A DNA stretch of 15,435 bases from PALSA-607 sp036510735 (GTDB lineage Bacteria; Actinomycetota; Actinomycetes; Acidothermales; Acidothermaceae), in contig DATCDK010000134.1 in NCBI GenBank assembly GCA_036510735.1, positions 1-15,435 of the forward strand. Direction: 5' to 3'. This document shows positions 7,251-14,520 of the stretch, in pieces. The position numbers and the translations under genes are program-made. How positions within the stretch are numbered: the first letter of the stretch is position 1; every line of letters begins with the position of its first letter. The notes beneath the pieces were generated by a model. That model did not search any database and was not told the DNA's origin. It was given only the letters and a program-made list of their open reading frames with translations.

Positions 7251-7298
7251 CTACATAACTGTTTGCGTCCCGCCGCTGAACCCCTTACGCTCCTGGCC

Positions 7299-8249
7299 GT
7301 GGACGTCTTGGTCGAGGCAGTCGGGCTGACCAAGCGGTACCCGCCCCGCGACAAGCGCTCAGAGGGCTTCACCGCGGTCGATGGCATCGACCTCACGCTG
7401 CATCGCGGTGAGCTGTTCGGCTTCCTCGGACCCAACGGCGCCGGCAAGTCGTCGACGATGCGGATGCTCGCGTGTGTATCACCCGTCACCGCAGGCACAT
7501 TGCGGGTGCTTGGCATGGATCCCGCTATCGACGGCCGCAAGATCCGCTCACGGCTCGGCGTCGTTCCGCAAGACGATGCGCTCGACTCCGAACTCAGCGT
7601 CGCAGAGAACCTGCAGATCTACGGTCGTTACTTCGGGCTGTCCAAGTCAGCCATCGCGGGGCGGTCGGCTCAGCTACTCGAATTCGCGGAGCTCACGGAC
7701 CGCGCCACTGAACGTGTCGACGCATTGTCGGGCGGCATGAGGCGCCGGCTCACCATCGCCCGCGCACTGATCAACTCCCCCGAGCTCCTGCTGCTCGACG
7801 AGCCGACGACCGGCCTCGATCCGCAAGCACGGCACCTGTTGTGGGATCGGCTGTTTCAGCTCAAGCAGCAAGGCGTCACGCTGATCCTCACGACCCACTA
7901 CATGGACGAAGCCGAACAGTTGTGCGATCGGATCGTCGTCATCGACCGCGGCGTCATCGTCGCCCACGGATCACCGCGCGAGTTGATCGACCGGTACACC
8001 TCGCGGGAGGTACTCGAGCTGCGATTCGACGCCGGAACCGAACTCACCTCTGCGGAGAAGATCCGCGCGGCAGGCATTGGTGACCGTACAGAGGTGCTCG
8101 CAGCACGCCTGCTCTGCTCTACCGACGACGGCGAGGCCGCGCTCGGCGCCGTCCATCGCCTGGGTATTAGTCCTATCCACGCGGTCGTCCGACGCTCGAC
8201 GCTCGAAGACGTGTTCATCTCCCTCACCGGCCGGACGCTGGTCGACTGA
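7299..8249 (+). CDS. ABC exporter ATP-binding protein, DrrA/NodI-like
   Basis: From the GTG at 7299 this encodes 316 residues. It has the full nucleotide-binding set: Walker A GPNGAGKS (44-51), Q-loop Q91 in VVPQDD, signature LSGGM (143-147), Walker B LLLLDE (163-168), D-loop GLD, and switch His H200 in TTHYMDEAE. A C-terminal regulatory extension (about 230-316) ends in the family motif STLEDVFISLTGR. It hydrolyses ATP to drive the two membrane proteins encoded downstream. A TTG at 7263 would add 12 residues; neither start has a Shine-Dalgarno sequence. The conserved domain begins just after the GTG, so the GTG is preferred. It lies 3 bases from the next gene, with which it forms an operon. 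The DrrA family includes drug and glycolipid exporters; the substrate here is unknown. Confidence 0.94.
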   Translation: MDVLVEAVGLTKRYPPRDKRSEGFTAVDGIDLTLHRGELFGFLGPNGAGKSSTMRMLACVSPVTAGTLRVLGMDPAIDGRKIRSRLGVVPQDDALDSELSVAENLQIYGRYFGLSKSAIAGRSAQLLEFAELTDRATERVDALSGGMRRRLTIARALINSPELLLLDEPTTGLDPQARHLLWDRLFQLKQQGVTLILTTHYMDEAEQLCDRIVVIDRGVIVAHGSPRELIDRYTSREVLELRFDAGTELTSAEKIRAAGIGDRTEVLAARLLCSTDDGEAALGAVHRLGISPIHAVVRRSTLEDVFISLTGRTLVD

Positions 8250-8252
8250 GAA

Positions 8253-9074
8253 ATGGCAGCGACGACCAGCACCTCCGACCTCTCGATCGATCCGGATCCG
8301 AGCATCCGCCCCTTCCTTGGCCGATACGAGTTTGCCTACCGGCTGCAGCGATACCGACGTACGTGGCGCGGCACCGTCGTGATCAGCGTGGTCAACCCGC
8401 TGCTGTTTCTCATCGCGATCGGCCTCGGCCTGAGTCACGTCGTCAGCCATCCGGCCGCGCTGCACGGCGTGAGCTACTTGGCGTTCTTCGCCCCTGGCAT
8501 GCTCGCGGCGGCCTCGATGCAAAACGGCATCGTCGAGTCGGGTTGGCCAGTCAGTCACGGCGTAAGTAAGGGCGGCAGCTATCGCGTCGCCATCACCACG
8601 CCGCTCGAATCGACCGACATCATGTTCGGCCACATGCTGTTCATGGCGATGAAGATTGCCCTGAGTGCAGCGGCATTCGTCGCCGTGATGGCCGCCTTCG
8701 GCGCCGTGAAGTCGTGGCTCGTCCTGCTCGCCGTGCCCGCGGCGACGCTGACCGGACTCGCCTTCGCAACGCCGACGGCCGCGTTCGCGGCGACCGTGTC
8801 GAGCCCGAAGGTCGTCGGCAACCTTTTCAAGTGGGTCGTGATGCCGTTGTACCTGTTCTCCGGCACCTTCTTCCCCATCACCCAACTACCCCTCGCTCTT
8901 CGTGTGCTCGCGTACGCGACACCGCTGTGGCACGGCGTCGACCTCTGCCGAACGCTCACTCTCGGGACAGCGACCTGGGGCCGTTGCGCGATGAATGTCG
9001 GCTACTTGAGCGCCGTGACAATCCTCGGGATTGTCGTTGCTCGGCGCACATACAGGCGGCGGTTGTATGGCTGA
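8253..9074 (+). CDS. ABC-2 type permease, DrrB/NodJ-like (first of two)
   Basis: This 273-residue membrane protein has a soluble N-terminus of about 40 residues and roughly six helices: VVISVVNPLLFLIAIGLGL; YLAFFAPGMLAAASM; about 125-150; LVLLAVPAATLTGLAFA; VVMPLYLFSGTFFP; and a final one at about 248-263. The region SGTFFPITQLP followed by ATPLWHGVDLCR is the typical ABC-2/NodJ C-terminal signature. It starts 3 bases after the ATPase stop and overlaps the second permease by 8 bases, so the three genes are one translational unit. It should form the exporter channel as a heterodimer with the next protein. No strong Shine-Dalgarno sequence precedes the ATG, which fits translational coupling. 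Confidence 0.92.
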   Translation: MAATTSTSDLSIDPDPSIRPFLGRYEFAYRLQRYRRTWRGTVVISVVNPLLFLIAIGLGLSHVVSHPAALHGVSYLAFFAPGMLAAASMQNGIVESGWPVSHGVSKGGSYRVAITTPLESTDIMFGHMLFMAMKIALSAAAFVAVMAAFGAVKSWLVLLAVPAATLTGLAFATPTAAFAATVSSPKVVGNLFKWVVMPLYLFSGTFFPITQLPLALRVLAYATPLWHGVDLCRTLTLGTATWGRCAMNVGYLSAVTILGIVVARRTYRRRLYG

Positions 9075-9852
9075 CCAGCTGGTGATGTCGTCGGCCCGGC
9101 TCATCGTCGTCCGGCATTGGTGGGTATTGAGGCGAGGCAACCCCTGGACCTTGCTGGTGAACGGCCTGTTCGAGCCCTTCCTCTACCTCATGTCGGTCGG
9201 CGTCGGCATCGGCACCCTCATCGGTGCGCCAGGCCGGGCGATCGCGGGCGGCTACAGCTACGCGTCGTTCGTCGCACCTGCGCTGCTCGCGACGTCCGCC
9301 ATGAACACCGCTACCGCGGAGACGATCTGGGGTCTCTGGTTCCGTATGCGGTTCGAGAAGTTCTACGACTCGCTCATCACGACACCACTTACCGCGTACG
9401 ACATCGCTGTCGGCGAGACGACCGCGGCTGGGCTACGCGGGCTGTTCGCGGGCTCCTGCTTCTTGGGCGTGCTCGCTGTGCTCGGAATGACGCACTCGAT
9501 GTGGGCGTTGCTCGCCTTGCCCGCCGTCGCACTCAGCACCTTCTCGTTCGCGGCGGCAGGCCTTGCGACCGCAACTCTGATGCGCGAACTGCACCACAAC
9601 CAATACGTGCAGCTCGTCATGCTGCCGATGTTCTTGTTCTCGGCAACGTTCTATCCGCTGTCGATTTACCCGACACCCATTCACGACGTCGTGGCCGCCC
9701 TGCCGCTCTATCAGAGCACGAACCTGATCCGCGGCCTGACTCTCGGCAACGTCGGGCGAGCTCAGGTTTTCGCCGTCGCCTACCTCAGCATCTTCGGCTT
9801 GCTGAGCCTGTGGTTTGGAGCACGCAGGCTCACGAAGCTGCTCGAGCACTGA
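9067..9852 (+). CDS. ABC-2 type permease, DrrB/NodJ-like (second of two)
   Basis: From the ATG at 9067 this encodes 261 residues with about six helices. The C-terminal signature is LFSATFYPLSIYP followed by LPLYQSTNLIRGLTLG, parallel to the same region of the preceding permease. The two proteins are therefore paralogues that probably arose by duplication, though they are clearly diverged. An in-frame start at 9031 lies deeper inside the upstream gene; the ATG giving an 8-base overlap (ATGGCTGA) is the usual coupled arrangement. It is the last gene of the exporter operon and ends 3 bases from the convergent beta-glucosidase stop. A two-permease DrrA-type operon indicates an export rather than import role; the cargo is unknown. 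Confidence 0.92.
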   Translation: MADQLVMSSARLIVVRHWWVLRRGNPWTLLVNGLFEPFLYLMSVGVGIGTLIGAPGRAIAGGYSYASFVAPALLATSAMNTATAETIWGLWFRMRFEKFYDSLITTPLTAYDIAVGETTAAGLRGLFAGSCFLGVLAVLGMTHSMWALLALPAVALSTFSFAAAGLATATLMRELHHNQYVQLVMLPMFLFSATFYPLSIYPTPIHDVVAALPLYQSTNLIRGLTLGNVGRAQVFAVAYLSIFGLLSLWFGARRLTKLLEH

Positions 9853-9855
9853 GTC

Positions 9856-11274
9856 CTACGGCTGCGGCGGTACCGCGTTGTCACCCACAACCTGCTGGTA
9901 GAAGTGGCCGCTGTCTTTGATCGTGCGTTGCTGGGTGTCGAAGTCGACGCGGACGACGCCGAATCGCTTGTCGTAACCCCATGCCCACTCGAAGTTGTCC
10001 ATCAACGACCACACGTAGTAGCCGCGCAAGTCGACACCGTCGGCAATCGCCTGGTGAGCAGCCTCGAGATGCCGCCGAATGTAGGAGACGCGGTCGGTGT
10101 CGTGGATCTGACCGTCGTCCGACACGATGTCGTTGTATGCGGCGCCGTTCTCGGTGATCACGAGTGGGACACCGTAATCGCGGTGCAGGCGCACCAGCAG
10201 TTCCGTCAGGCCAGTCTCGTCGACGGGCCAGCCCATCGCGGTGTGTTCCCCCGGCATCGGCACGAACTTCACGTCGCCGCAGCCTGGCCACAACGGCGGG
10301 TCGACCTCGCCGGGCTGCGCATCTTTGTGCCCGACCAGTCCTGGGTTGTAGAAGTTCACGCCGAGCATGTCGATCGGCGCAGAGATGATCTCGAGGTCAC
10401 CGTCCTGGACGAACGACCAATCGGTGACGCCTGACGTAAAGGCTTGAACGTCGGCAGGATAAGCGCCGCGCAATAATGGGTCTGTCCACATCCGGGTTTG
10501 CAGCCCGTAAACCTTGTCGGCGGCGGCACGGTCTTCAGGAGTGTCGTTGATCGGCCGCGGCAGCCCGGGATTGAGGGTGATAGCTACGGTCGCGCCGGCA
10601 GGAAGTGCAGCCCGCAATCGCGGGACGGCGAGACCGTGCGCGAGTAGCAGATGATGGGCCGCCGTAAGAGCTTCTGCTGCATCGGTGTGTCCGGGTGCGT
10701 GCTCACCGAGCCCGTAGCCGAGGAACGCAGAGCACCACGGCTCGTTCAGCGTGATCCAGGTTGGCACCCGGTCGCCAAGTTCACCTGCGACGGCCGCCGC
10801 GTAATCAGCGAACCGGTACGCAGTGTCCCTGTTGAGCCAGCCACCGGCGTCGTCCAGCTCCGCGGGCAGGTCCCAGTGATACAGCGTCAACGTCGGTGTG
10901 ATTCCCGCGCCAAGCAGTTCGTCAACCAAGCGCGAATAGAAGTCGATGCCCTTGCGATTGATCGCACCGGTGCCGCCGGGAATCACCCGCGGCCACGATA
11001 CCGAGAACCGATAGGCGGCGATCCCGAGCTCACTCATCAACGCGACGTCGTCGCGGTAGCGGTGGTAGTGGTCGGCAGCGACATCGCCGGTCTCGCCATT
11101 CGCTACCTTGCCCGGCGTGTGGGAGAAGACGTCCCAAATCGAGGGTGTACGACCGTCTTCACTCGCCGCACCCTCGATCTGGTACGCAGCAGTTGCCGCT
11201 CCCCACACAAACGATGGCGGGAAGACCAAGGGGGCCACTGCGGCGGGTCGATCCGTTGCGTCGACAGAGCTCAT
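9856..11274 (-). CDS. Glycoside hydrolase family 1 beta-glucosidase
   Basis: This 472-residue protein is a full-length GH1 enzyme with a TIM-barrel fold. Motifs in order are FVWGAATAAYQIEG (about 22-35, the GH1 N-terminal signature, Q32 binding the glycone), YRFSVSWPR, H133 in YHWDLP, TLNEPW with acid/base E178, ITENG with nucleophile E375, and WSLMDNFEWAWGY (E429 and W430 in the glucose pocket). It hydrolyses terminal beta-glucosides by the retaining mechanism. There is no signal peptide, so it acts in the cytoplasm on imported substrates. The ATG at 11274 has AAGGAG 8 bases upstream. It follows the binding-protein gene on the same strand, separated by a strong hairpin. This supports joint uptake and hydrolysis of cellobiose-like or aryl glycosides; specificity for glucose over galactose or fucose is not proven. 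Confidence 0.96.
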   Translation of the reverse strand: MSSVDATDRPAAVAPLVFPPSFVWGAATAAYQIEGAASEDGRTPSIWDVFSHTPGKVANGETGDVAADHYHRYRDDVALMSELGIAAYRFSVSWPRVIPGGTGAINRKGIDFYSRLVDELLGAGITPTLTLYHWDLPAELDDAGGWLNRDTAYRFADYAAAVAGELGDRVPTWITLNEPWCSAFLGYGLGEHAPGHTDAAEALTAAHHLLLAHGLAVPRLRAALPAGATVAITLNPGLPRPINDTPEDRAAADKVYGLQTRMWTDPLLRGAYPADVQAFTSGVTDWSFVQDGDLEIISAPIDMLGVNFYNPGLVGHKDAQPGEVDPPLWPGCGDVKFVPMPGEHTAMGWPVDETGLTELLVRLHRDYGVPLVITENGAAYNDIVSDDGQIHDTDRVSYIRRHLEAAHQAIADGVDLRGYYVWSLMDNFEWAWGYDKRFGVVRVDFDTQQRTIKDSGHFYQQVVGDNAVPPQP

Positions 11275-11282
11275 GGGTGGTT

Positions 11283-11288
11283 CTCCTT
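11283..11288 (-). promoter_or_regulatory. Ribosome binding site of the beta-glucosidase gene
   Basis: AAGGAG on the minus strand lies 8 bases upstream of the ATG at 11274. It confirms that start and shows that the gene has its own initiation signal rather than relying on coupling to the upstream gene. Confidence 0.8.
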
Positions 11289-11329
11289 GGGCGCGAGTAG
11301 TCCAGCCGGAAAGTCCTGATGATTGGAGT

Positions 11330-11366
11330 CCTGGCCCGGCCGGTGCAGAACACCGGCCGGGCCAGG
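11330..11366 (-). terminator. Perfect 16-bp intercistronic hairpin (terminator or attenuating stem)
   Basis: CCTGGCCCGGCCGGTG (11330-11345) pairs perfectly with CACCGGCCGGGCCAGG (11351-11366) around a 5-base loop. On the minus strand it lies 28 bases after the binding-protein stop and 41 bases before the beta-glucosidase ribosome site. No U-tract follows, as is common for actinobacterial hairpin terminators. It may stop most transcription, or protect the 3' end of the abundant binding-protein message while some reads through to the glucosidase. Confidence 0.85.
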
Positions 11367-11394
11367 CGATTACATGTACGGAGTCTTACGAACC

Positions 11395-13227
11395 TCAGCT
11401 GTTCGGCGTGAGGTGCAAGATCACGTACTCGACGTTCGACGGGTTCGGCGACGGGTCAACGTACTGGTTGTCCTTGTCGACCCAACCGCTGTAGTTCGTC
11501 GTGTTGTACTCATACCAACCGGCGGCGTACATGATCGGTGCGTCAGGAACCTGATCGGCCATGACCTTCGACAGGGTGTTGATCGCGTTCTGTGCGTCGG
11601 TCGCCGTGCCGGCCTTGGCGTAAGCCGCAAGCGCTGCGGTGGCGTCGGCGTTCTCGAAGTCGCCGTAGTTGCCGCTGCGGTTTGTGCCCTTGGCGAGTGC
11701 GGGGTCGAGCCAGCTGTCGTACGTTGCGTACGGCGACGGTCCGGTGGTGCTCCAGTGGATCGCCGTGTCGAACGTGCCGGCTGCGAGGTCTGCGTACCAC
11801 TTGTTCGCATCGACACCATCGGGCGTTGCGTTGAAACCGACGGCCTTCAACTCAGACGACATGATCTGCGACGCCTGGTAGTAGTCGGTGTATGCAGTCG
11901 GGTCTTCGATGCCGAAGGACACTTCCTTGCCGCCCTTGGCCCAAATACCCTTGCTGTCCTTCGCATAGCCCGCACCCGTCATCAGTGTGGTGACGGTCGC
12001 AGCATCTGCATCCGGCTTGAGGTCGTTGGCCTGTGCCGCCGGCAGCACGCTGGCGAAGTTCGGCAGCAGCAATCCGCTCGACGACGTTGCCGGGGCCTCG
12101 TAGCCCTGCTCAGCCTGTGTCGCGACTGTCGCCCGGCTGAAGCCGGCGCTAATCGCCTTTCGTACTGCAGCATCCTTCAACGCGTCGGGGCCAGTTGTGA
12201 CGTTGAACTCAAGGCTGACGACGTTGATAGCCGGGAACCAGTACTTGTTGTGCGTCGGGTCCTTCGCCACGAAGCTCGTGGCAATCTGCGAAACGAAGTT
12301 TCCGGCGTAGTCGATCTTGCCGGCCGACAACTGCTGCAGCGCGACGTCGTTGCTGGTGTACGCAGGAACGTCGACCTCAGGAACCGTTGGCTTGCCGCCC
12401 CAGTAGGTCGGGTTGGCCTTGAGCTGCAGACCCTGTGCGGTGAAGTTCGCCAGCGTGTAAGGCCCGGTGCCGATCGGCTTCGGGTCAGCGAACTTCGACG
12501 GGTCGGGCGATGCGCTGTACGCAGCCTTCTTCACCACGAAGGTTTGGCCAGCGATGTTGTACAGGTTCTGGAACTGTGGCGCGGTGAACGTGACCGTCAC
12601 CTGGTTGCTGCCGACAACCTTCGCGTTGTCGATCGGCAGACCGTTGCGGTTGGTCGCAGGAGTGTCCTTCATGACCTGGAAGGTGTAGGCGACGTCGTCC
12701 GGCGTAAGGGGCGAGCCGTCACTGAACTTGACGCCATCACGGATCGTGAAGGTGATCTGCGTGCCGTCGGCGTTCCAGGCGAAGTCAGTCGCCAACCACG
12801 GGTAGGCCGTGTTCGCCTTCAGGTTGTTGAACATCAGCAACGGCTCGTAGAACAGGCCCTCGACGTTCAGCTTGTAGCCGAACCCGTTGGAGTCGAACGC
12901 GTTGAACTGGTCTTCCAACGTCGGGATCGGGTTGTTCTCCACCGTGATTGCCTTGGTGCCTTGTGTGGTGCCCAGCGGTGCGCTTTGCGCCAACGTCAGG
13001 CCGCCGTGAGCGGCCTCGCCGGTCGCACCGGCAGAACCACTCGATGCCGGCGCCGACGCTGCAGGAGCCGACGACGAAGCGGTCGTTGGCGCGGCAGCAC
13101 TCGAGGTGGCAGGTGTCGACGCGGTACCGCTCGTACTGGCTTTGGGTTTGCTCGAACTCGAGCAGGCGACCGCACCGAGAGCAAGAACGCTCACGATAGC
13201 GACGCCCGTAAGGGATCTGCGAAGCAT
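11395..13227 (-). CDS. ABC transporter substrate-binding lipoprotein, SBP_bac_5 (Opp/Dpp) family
   Basis: From the ATG at 13227 this encodes 610 residues. A lipoprotein signal MLRRSLTGVAIVSVLALGAVAC gives lipidated C22, although its -3 residue is Ala rather than Leu. A Ser/Ala/Thr-rich tether (about 23-77) follows, and then the SBP_bac_5 domain. Hallmarks include YEPLLMFN, AWNADGTQITFTIRDGVKFSDG, LTPDDVAYTF, PIGTGPYTL, NPTYWGG and the IDY-containing segment after LQQLSAGK. It captures solute outside the membrane and delivers it to an Opp-type channel. The family binds peptides, nickel chelates, and in some lineages cello- or other oligosaccharides. The GH1 gene just downstream favours a beta-oligosaccharide or glycoside, but peptide cannot be excluded. 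A TTG start at 13242 is possible; the ATG has a better-placed GGGAGAGG. Confidence 0.94.
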   Translation of the reverse strand: MLRRSLTGVAIVSVLALGAVACSSSSKPKASTSGTASTPATSSAAAPTTASSSAPAASAPASSGSAGATGEAAHGGLTLAQSAPLGTTQGTKAITVENNPIPTLEDQFNAFDSNGFGYKLNVEGLFYEPLLMFNNLKANTAYPWLATDFAWNADGTQITFTIRDGVKFSDGSPLTPDDVAYTFQVMKDTPATNRNGLPIDNAKVVGSNQVTVTFTAPQFQNLYNIAGQTFVVKKAAYSASPDPSKFADPKPIGTGPYTLANFTAQGLQLKANPTYWGGKPTVPEVDVPAYTSNDVALQQLSAGKIDYAGNFVSQIATSFVAKDPTHNKYWFPAINVVSLEFNVTTGPDALKDAAVRKAISAGFSRATVATQAEQGYEAPATSSSGLLLPNFASVLPAAQANDLKPDADAATVTTLMTGAGYAKDSKGIWAKGGKEVSFGIEDPTAYTDYYQASQIMSSELKAVGFNATPDGVDANKWYADLAAGTFDTAIHWSTTGPSPYATYDSWLDPALAKGTNRSGNYGDFENADATAALAAYAKAGTATDAQNAINTLSKVMADQVPDAPIMYAAGWYEYNTTNYSGWVDKDNQYVDPSPNPSNVEYVILHLTPNS

Positions 13228-13232
13228 AGGGA

Positions 13233-13240
13233 CCTCTCCC
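13233..13240 (-). promoter_or_regulatory. Ribosome binding site of the substrate-binding protein gene
   Basis: GGGAGAGG on the minus strand lies 5 bases upstream of the ATG at 13227 and overlaps the alternative TTG start at 13242. That decides the start in favour of the ATG. Confidence 0.75.
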
Positions 13241-13434
13241 AACAGGTCGGCGTCTCTTGCCGACGATCGATTCGACCGGATCTTTTTGCGCAGGGGGCTA
13301 GTGCAGCCTCCGTGGGTCCAGGGCAGAACTGCCGCCTAACTCGGTGAATCCGTGGTCGCGGACCCGCGAGTGCAGGCGAGCACAACGTGGCGCGGGCATG
13401 TCCTTTGGTGGAGGAGCCCGTTTGGTCGCGATAC

Positions 13435-13452
13435 CGGCTGGTGTGCCAGCCG
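13435..13452 (-). terminator. Possible hairpin terminator downstream of the OppF-type gene
   Basis: CGGCTGG (13435-13441) and CCAGCCG (13446-13452) are perfect 7-bp arms around a TGTG loop, 18 bases past the TGA at 13471-13473 on the minus strand. There is no U-tract. The position fits a terminator or an mRNA-stabilising stem closing the ATPase transcript. Confidence 0.5.
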
Positions 13453-13470
13453 ACGACGCGCGAATCGATG

Positions 13471-14520
13471 TCATGTGCTTTCCCCGCTCGCCGGAGGGCC
13501 CTCGGTGAGCGAAGCTGTGTGGCCCGGCTGCGATAGCTCCAGCGGCGCGGGTTCGTGCAACCAACAGGCCGCGGTGTGCAAGTCGCCGATACGAAAGGCG
13601 GGCGGTTCGTCGGTCGAGCAGATCGGCATGGCATACGGGCAGCGCGGATGAAATCTGCAACCGGACGGCGGTTGAACCAGCGAGGGTGGAGAGCCGGCGG
13701 CTCCTGGCCACACCTTTTCGTCAGCGTCCGGGTCTGGCGCCGCGCTCAAGAGCAGCTTTGTGTAGGGGTGCGCCGGTGCGTTGGTGATGCTGTCGGCCGG
13801 CCCAACCTCGACGACCTTGCCGGCGTACATCACCATGATCGTGTCGGCGAGGTAGCGGGCAGACGCGATGTCGTGCGTCACGTACAGGATCGCCAGTCGC
13901 TCTCGATCGCGCAGGTCCGCGAGCAGGTTCAATACGCCGAGGCGGATCGACACGTCGAGCATCGACACCGGCTCATCGGCGAGCAGCACCTTGGGTCGTA
14001 CTGCCAATCCCCGCGCAATGGACACCCGCTGGCGTTGTCCGCCGGAAAGCTCGTGCGGGTACTTGCCGATGAACTGCTCGGCTGGCTCGAGTGCGACCCG
14101 ACGCAGCAGGTTCAGAACGGCTTCCTCGACGTTGCCACCGGCGAGACCGTGGATGATCAGGGGCCGGCTCAAGATGTAGCGCACCGTGTGCACGGGGTTC
14201 AGGGATTCGAACGGATCCTGCAACACGAGTTGCACGGATTGCCGATACTCCGCGGGTACCCGCTTGGTGAGACTGACCTCTTCGCCCTTGTAGTACAGCT
14301 TGCCGGAGGTGAGCTTCTGAGTGCGGGCCAGCATCCTCGACAACGTCGACTTCCCGGAGCCACTCTCGCCGACAACGGCCGTGACCGTGCCCGGATACAG
14401 AGCGACCGAGATGTTCTCCGCTGCGTGGACGATGCTTCGGCCCATGCGTCCGACCCGGACCCGGTAGTGCTTCGTGACGTCGACCGCTTCGAGCAAGGGC
14501 ACGTCCTCGCCTACGTTCAT
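13471..14520 (-). CDS. Oligopeptide-type ABC transporter ATP-binding protein (OppF/DppF-like)
   Basis: From the ATG at 14520 this encodes 349 residues. Motifs are Walker A GESGSGKS (51-58), Q-loop Q101 in VLQDPFESLNP, signature LSGGQ (158-162), Walker B VLLADE (178-183) and switch His H216 in VTHD. The C-terminal oligo_HPY domain starts at HPYTKLLL (251) and includes C288, C294, C301 and C319 in a CX5CX6CX17C pattern. The ATG overlaps the TGA of the OppD-type gene by 4 bases (ATGA), so translation is coupled; the longer frame reaching 14727 merely reads through the upstream gene. Together with OppD it powers import through permeases that must be encoded outside the window. The Ala at -1 to the Walker B Asp-Glu and the VSMLD D-loop are normal for OppF-type subunits. 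Confidence 0.94.
   Translation of the reverse strand: MNVGEDVPLLEAVDVTKHYRVRVGRMGRSIVHAAENISVALYPGTVTAVVGESGSGKSTLSRMLARTQKLTSGKLYYKGEEVSLTKRVPAEYRQSVQLVLQDPFESLNPVHTVRYILSRPLIIHGLAGGNVEEAVLNLLRRVALEPAEQFIGKYPHELSGGQRQRVSIARGLAVRPKVLLADEPVSMLDVSIRLGVLNLLADLRDRERLAILYVTHDIASARYLADTIMVMYAGKVVEVGPADSITNAPAHPYTKLLLSAAPDPDADEKVWPGAAGSPPSLVQPPSGCRFHPRCPYAMPICSTDEPPAFRIGDLHTAACWLHEPAPLELSQPGHTASLTEGPPASGEST

Larger units (their letters stand above)
13228..13470 (-). promoter_or_regulatory. Gap between OppF-type and binding-protein genes, probable internal promoter
   Basis: These 243 bases hold no convincing gene. Reading on the minus strand, a hairpin lies near the start, then GC-rich unremarkable sequence, then an A-run (GCAAAAAGATC, around 13282-13292) and the ribosome site of the binding-protein gene. 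A gap of this size inside a same-strand cluster suggests a separate promoter for the binding protein, which is usually needed in excess. No clear -35/-10 pair could be assigned. Confidence 0.4.

Noticed and set aside
7971..8885. A 304-codon minus-strand frame rich in His, Arg and Asp
   Set aside because: It is the antisense of the DrrA-type ATPase and first permease. The repeated charged residues reflect antisense of hydrophobic codons rather than a real protein.
11323..13347. A 674-codon open frame on the plus strand, Arg/Val-rich
   Set aside because: It is exactly opposite the substrate-binding lipoprotein gene, has no recognisable domain, and its composition is what antisense of GC-biased codons gives. 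The minus-strand frame has a signal peptide and clear SBP_bac_5 motifs.
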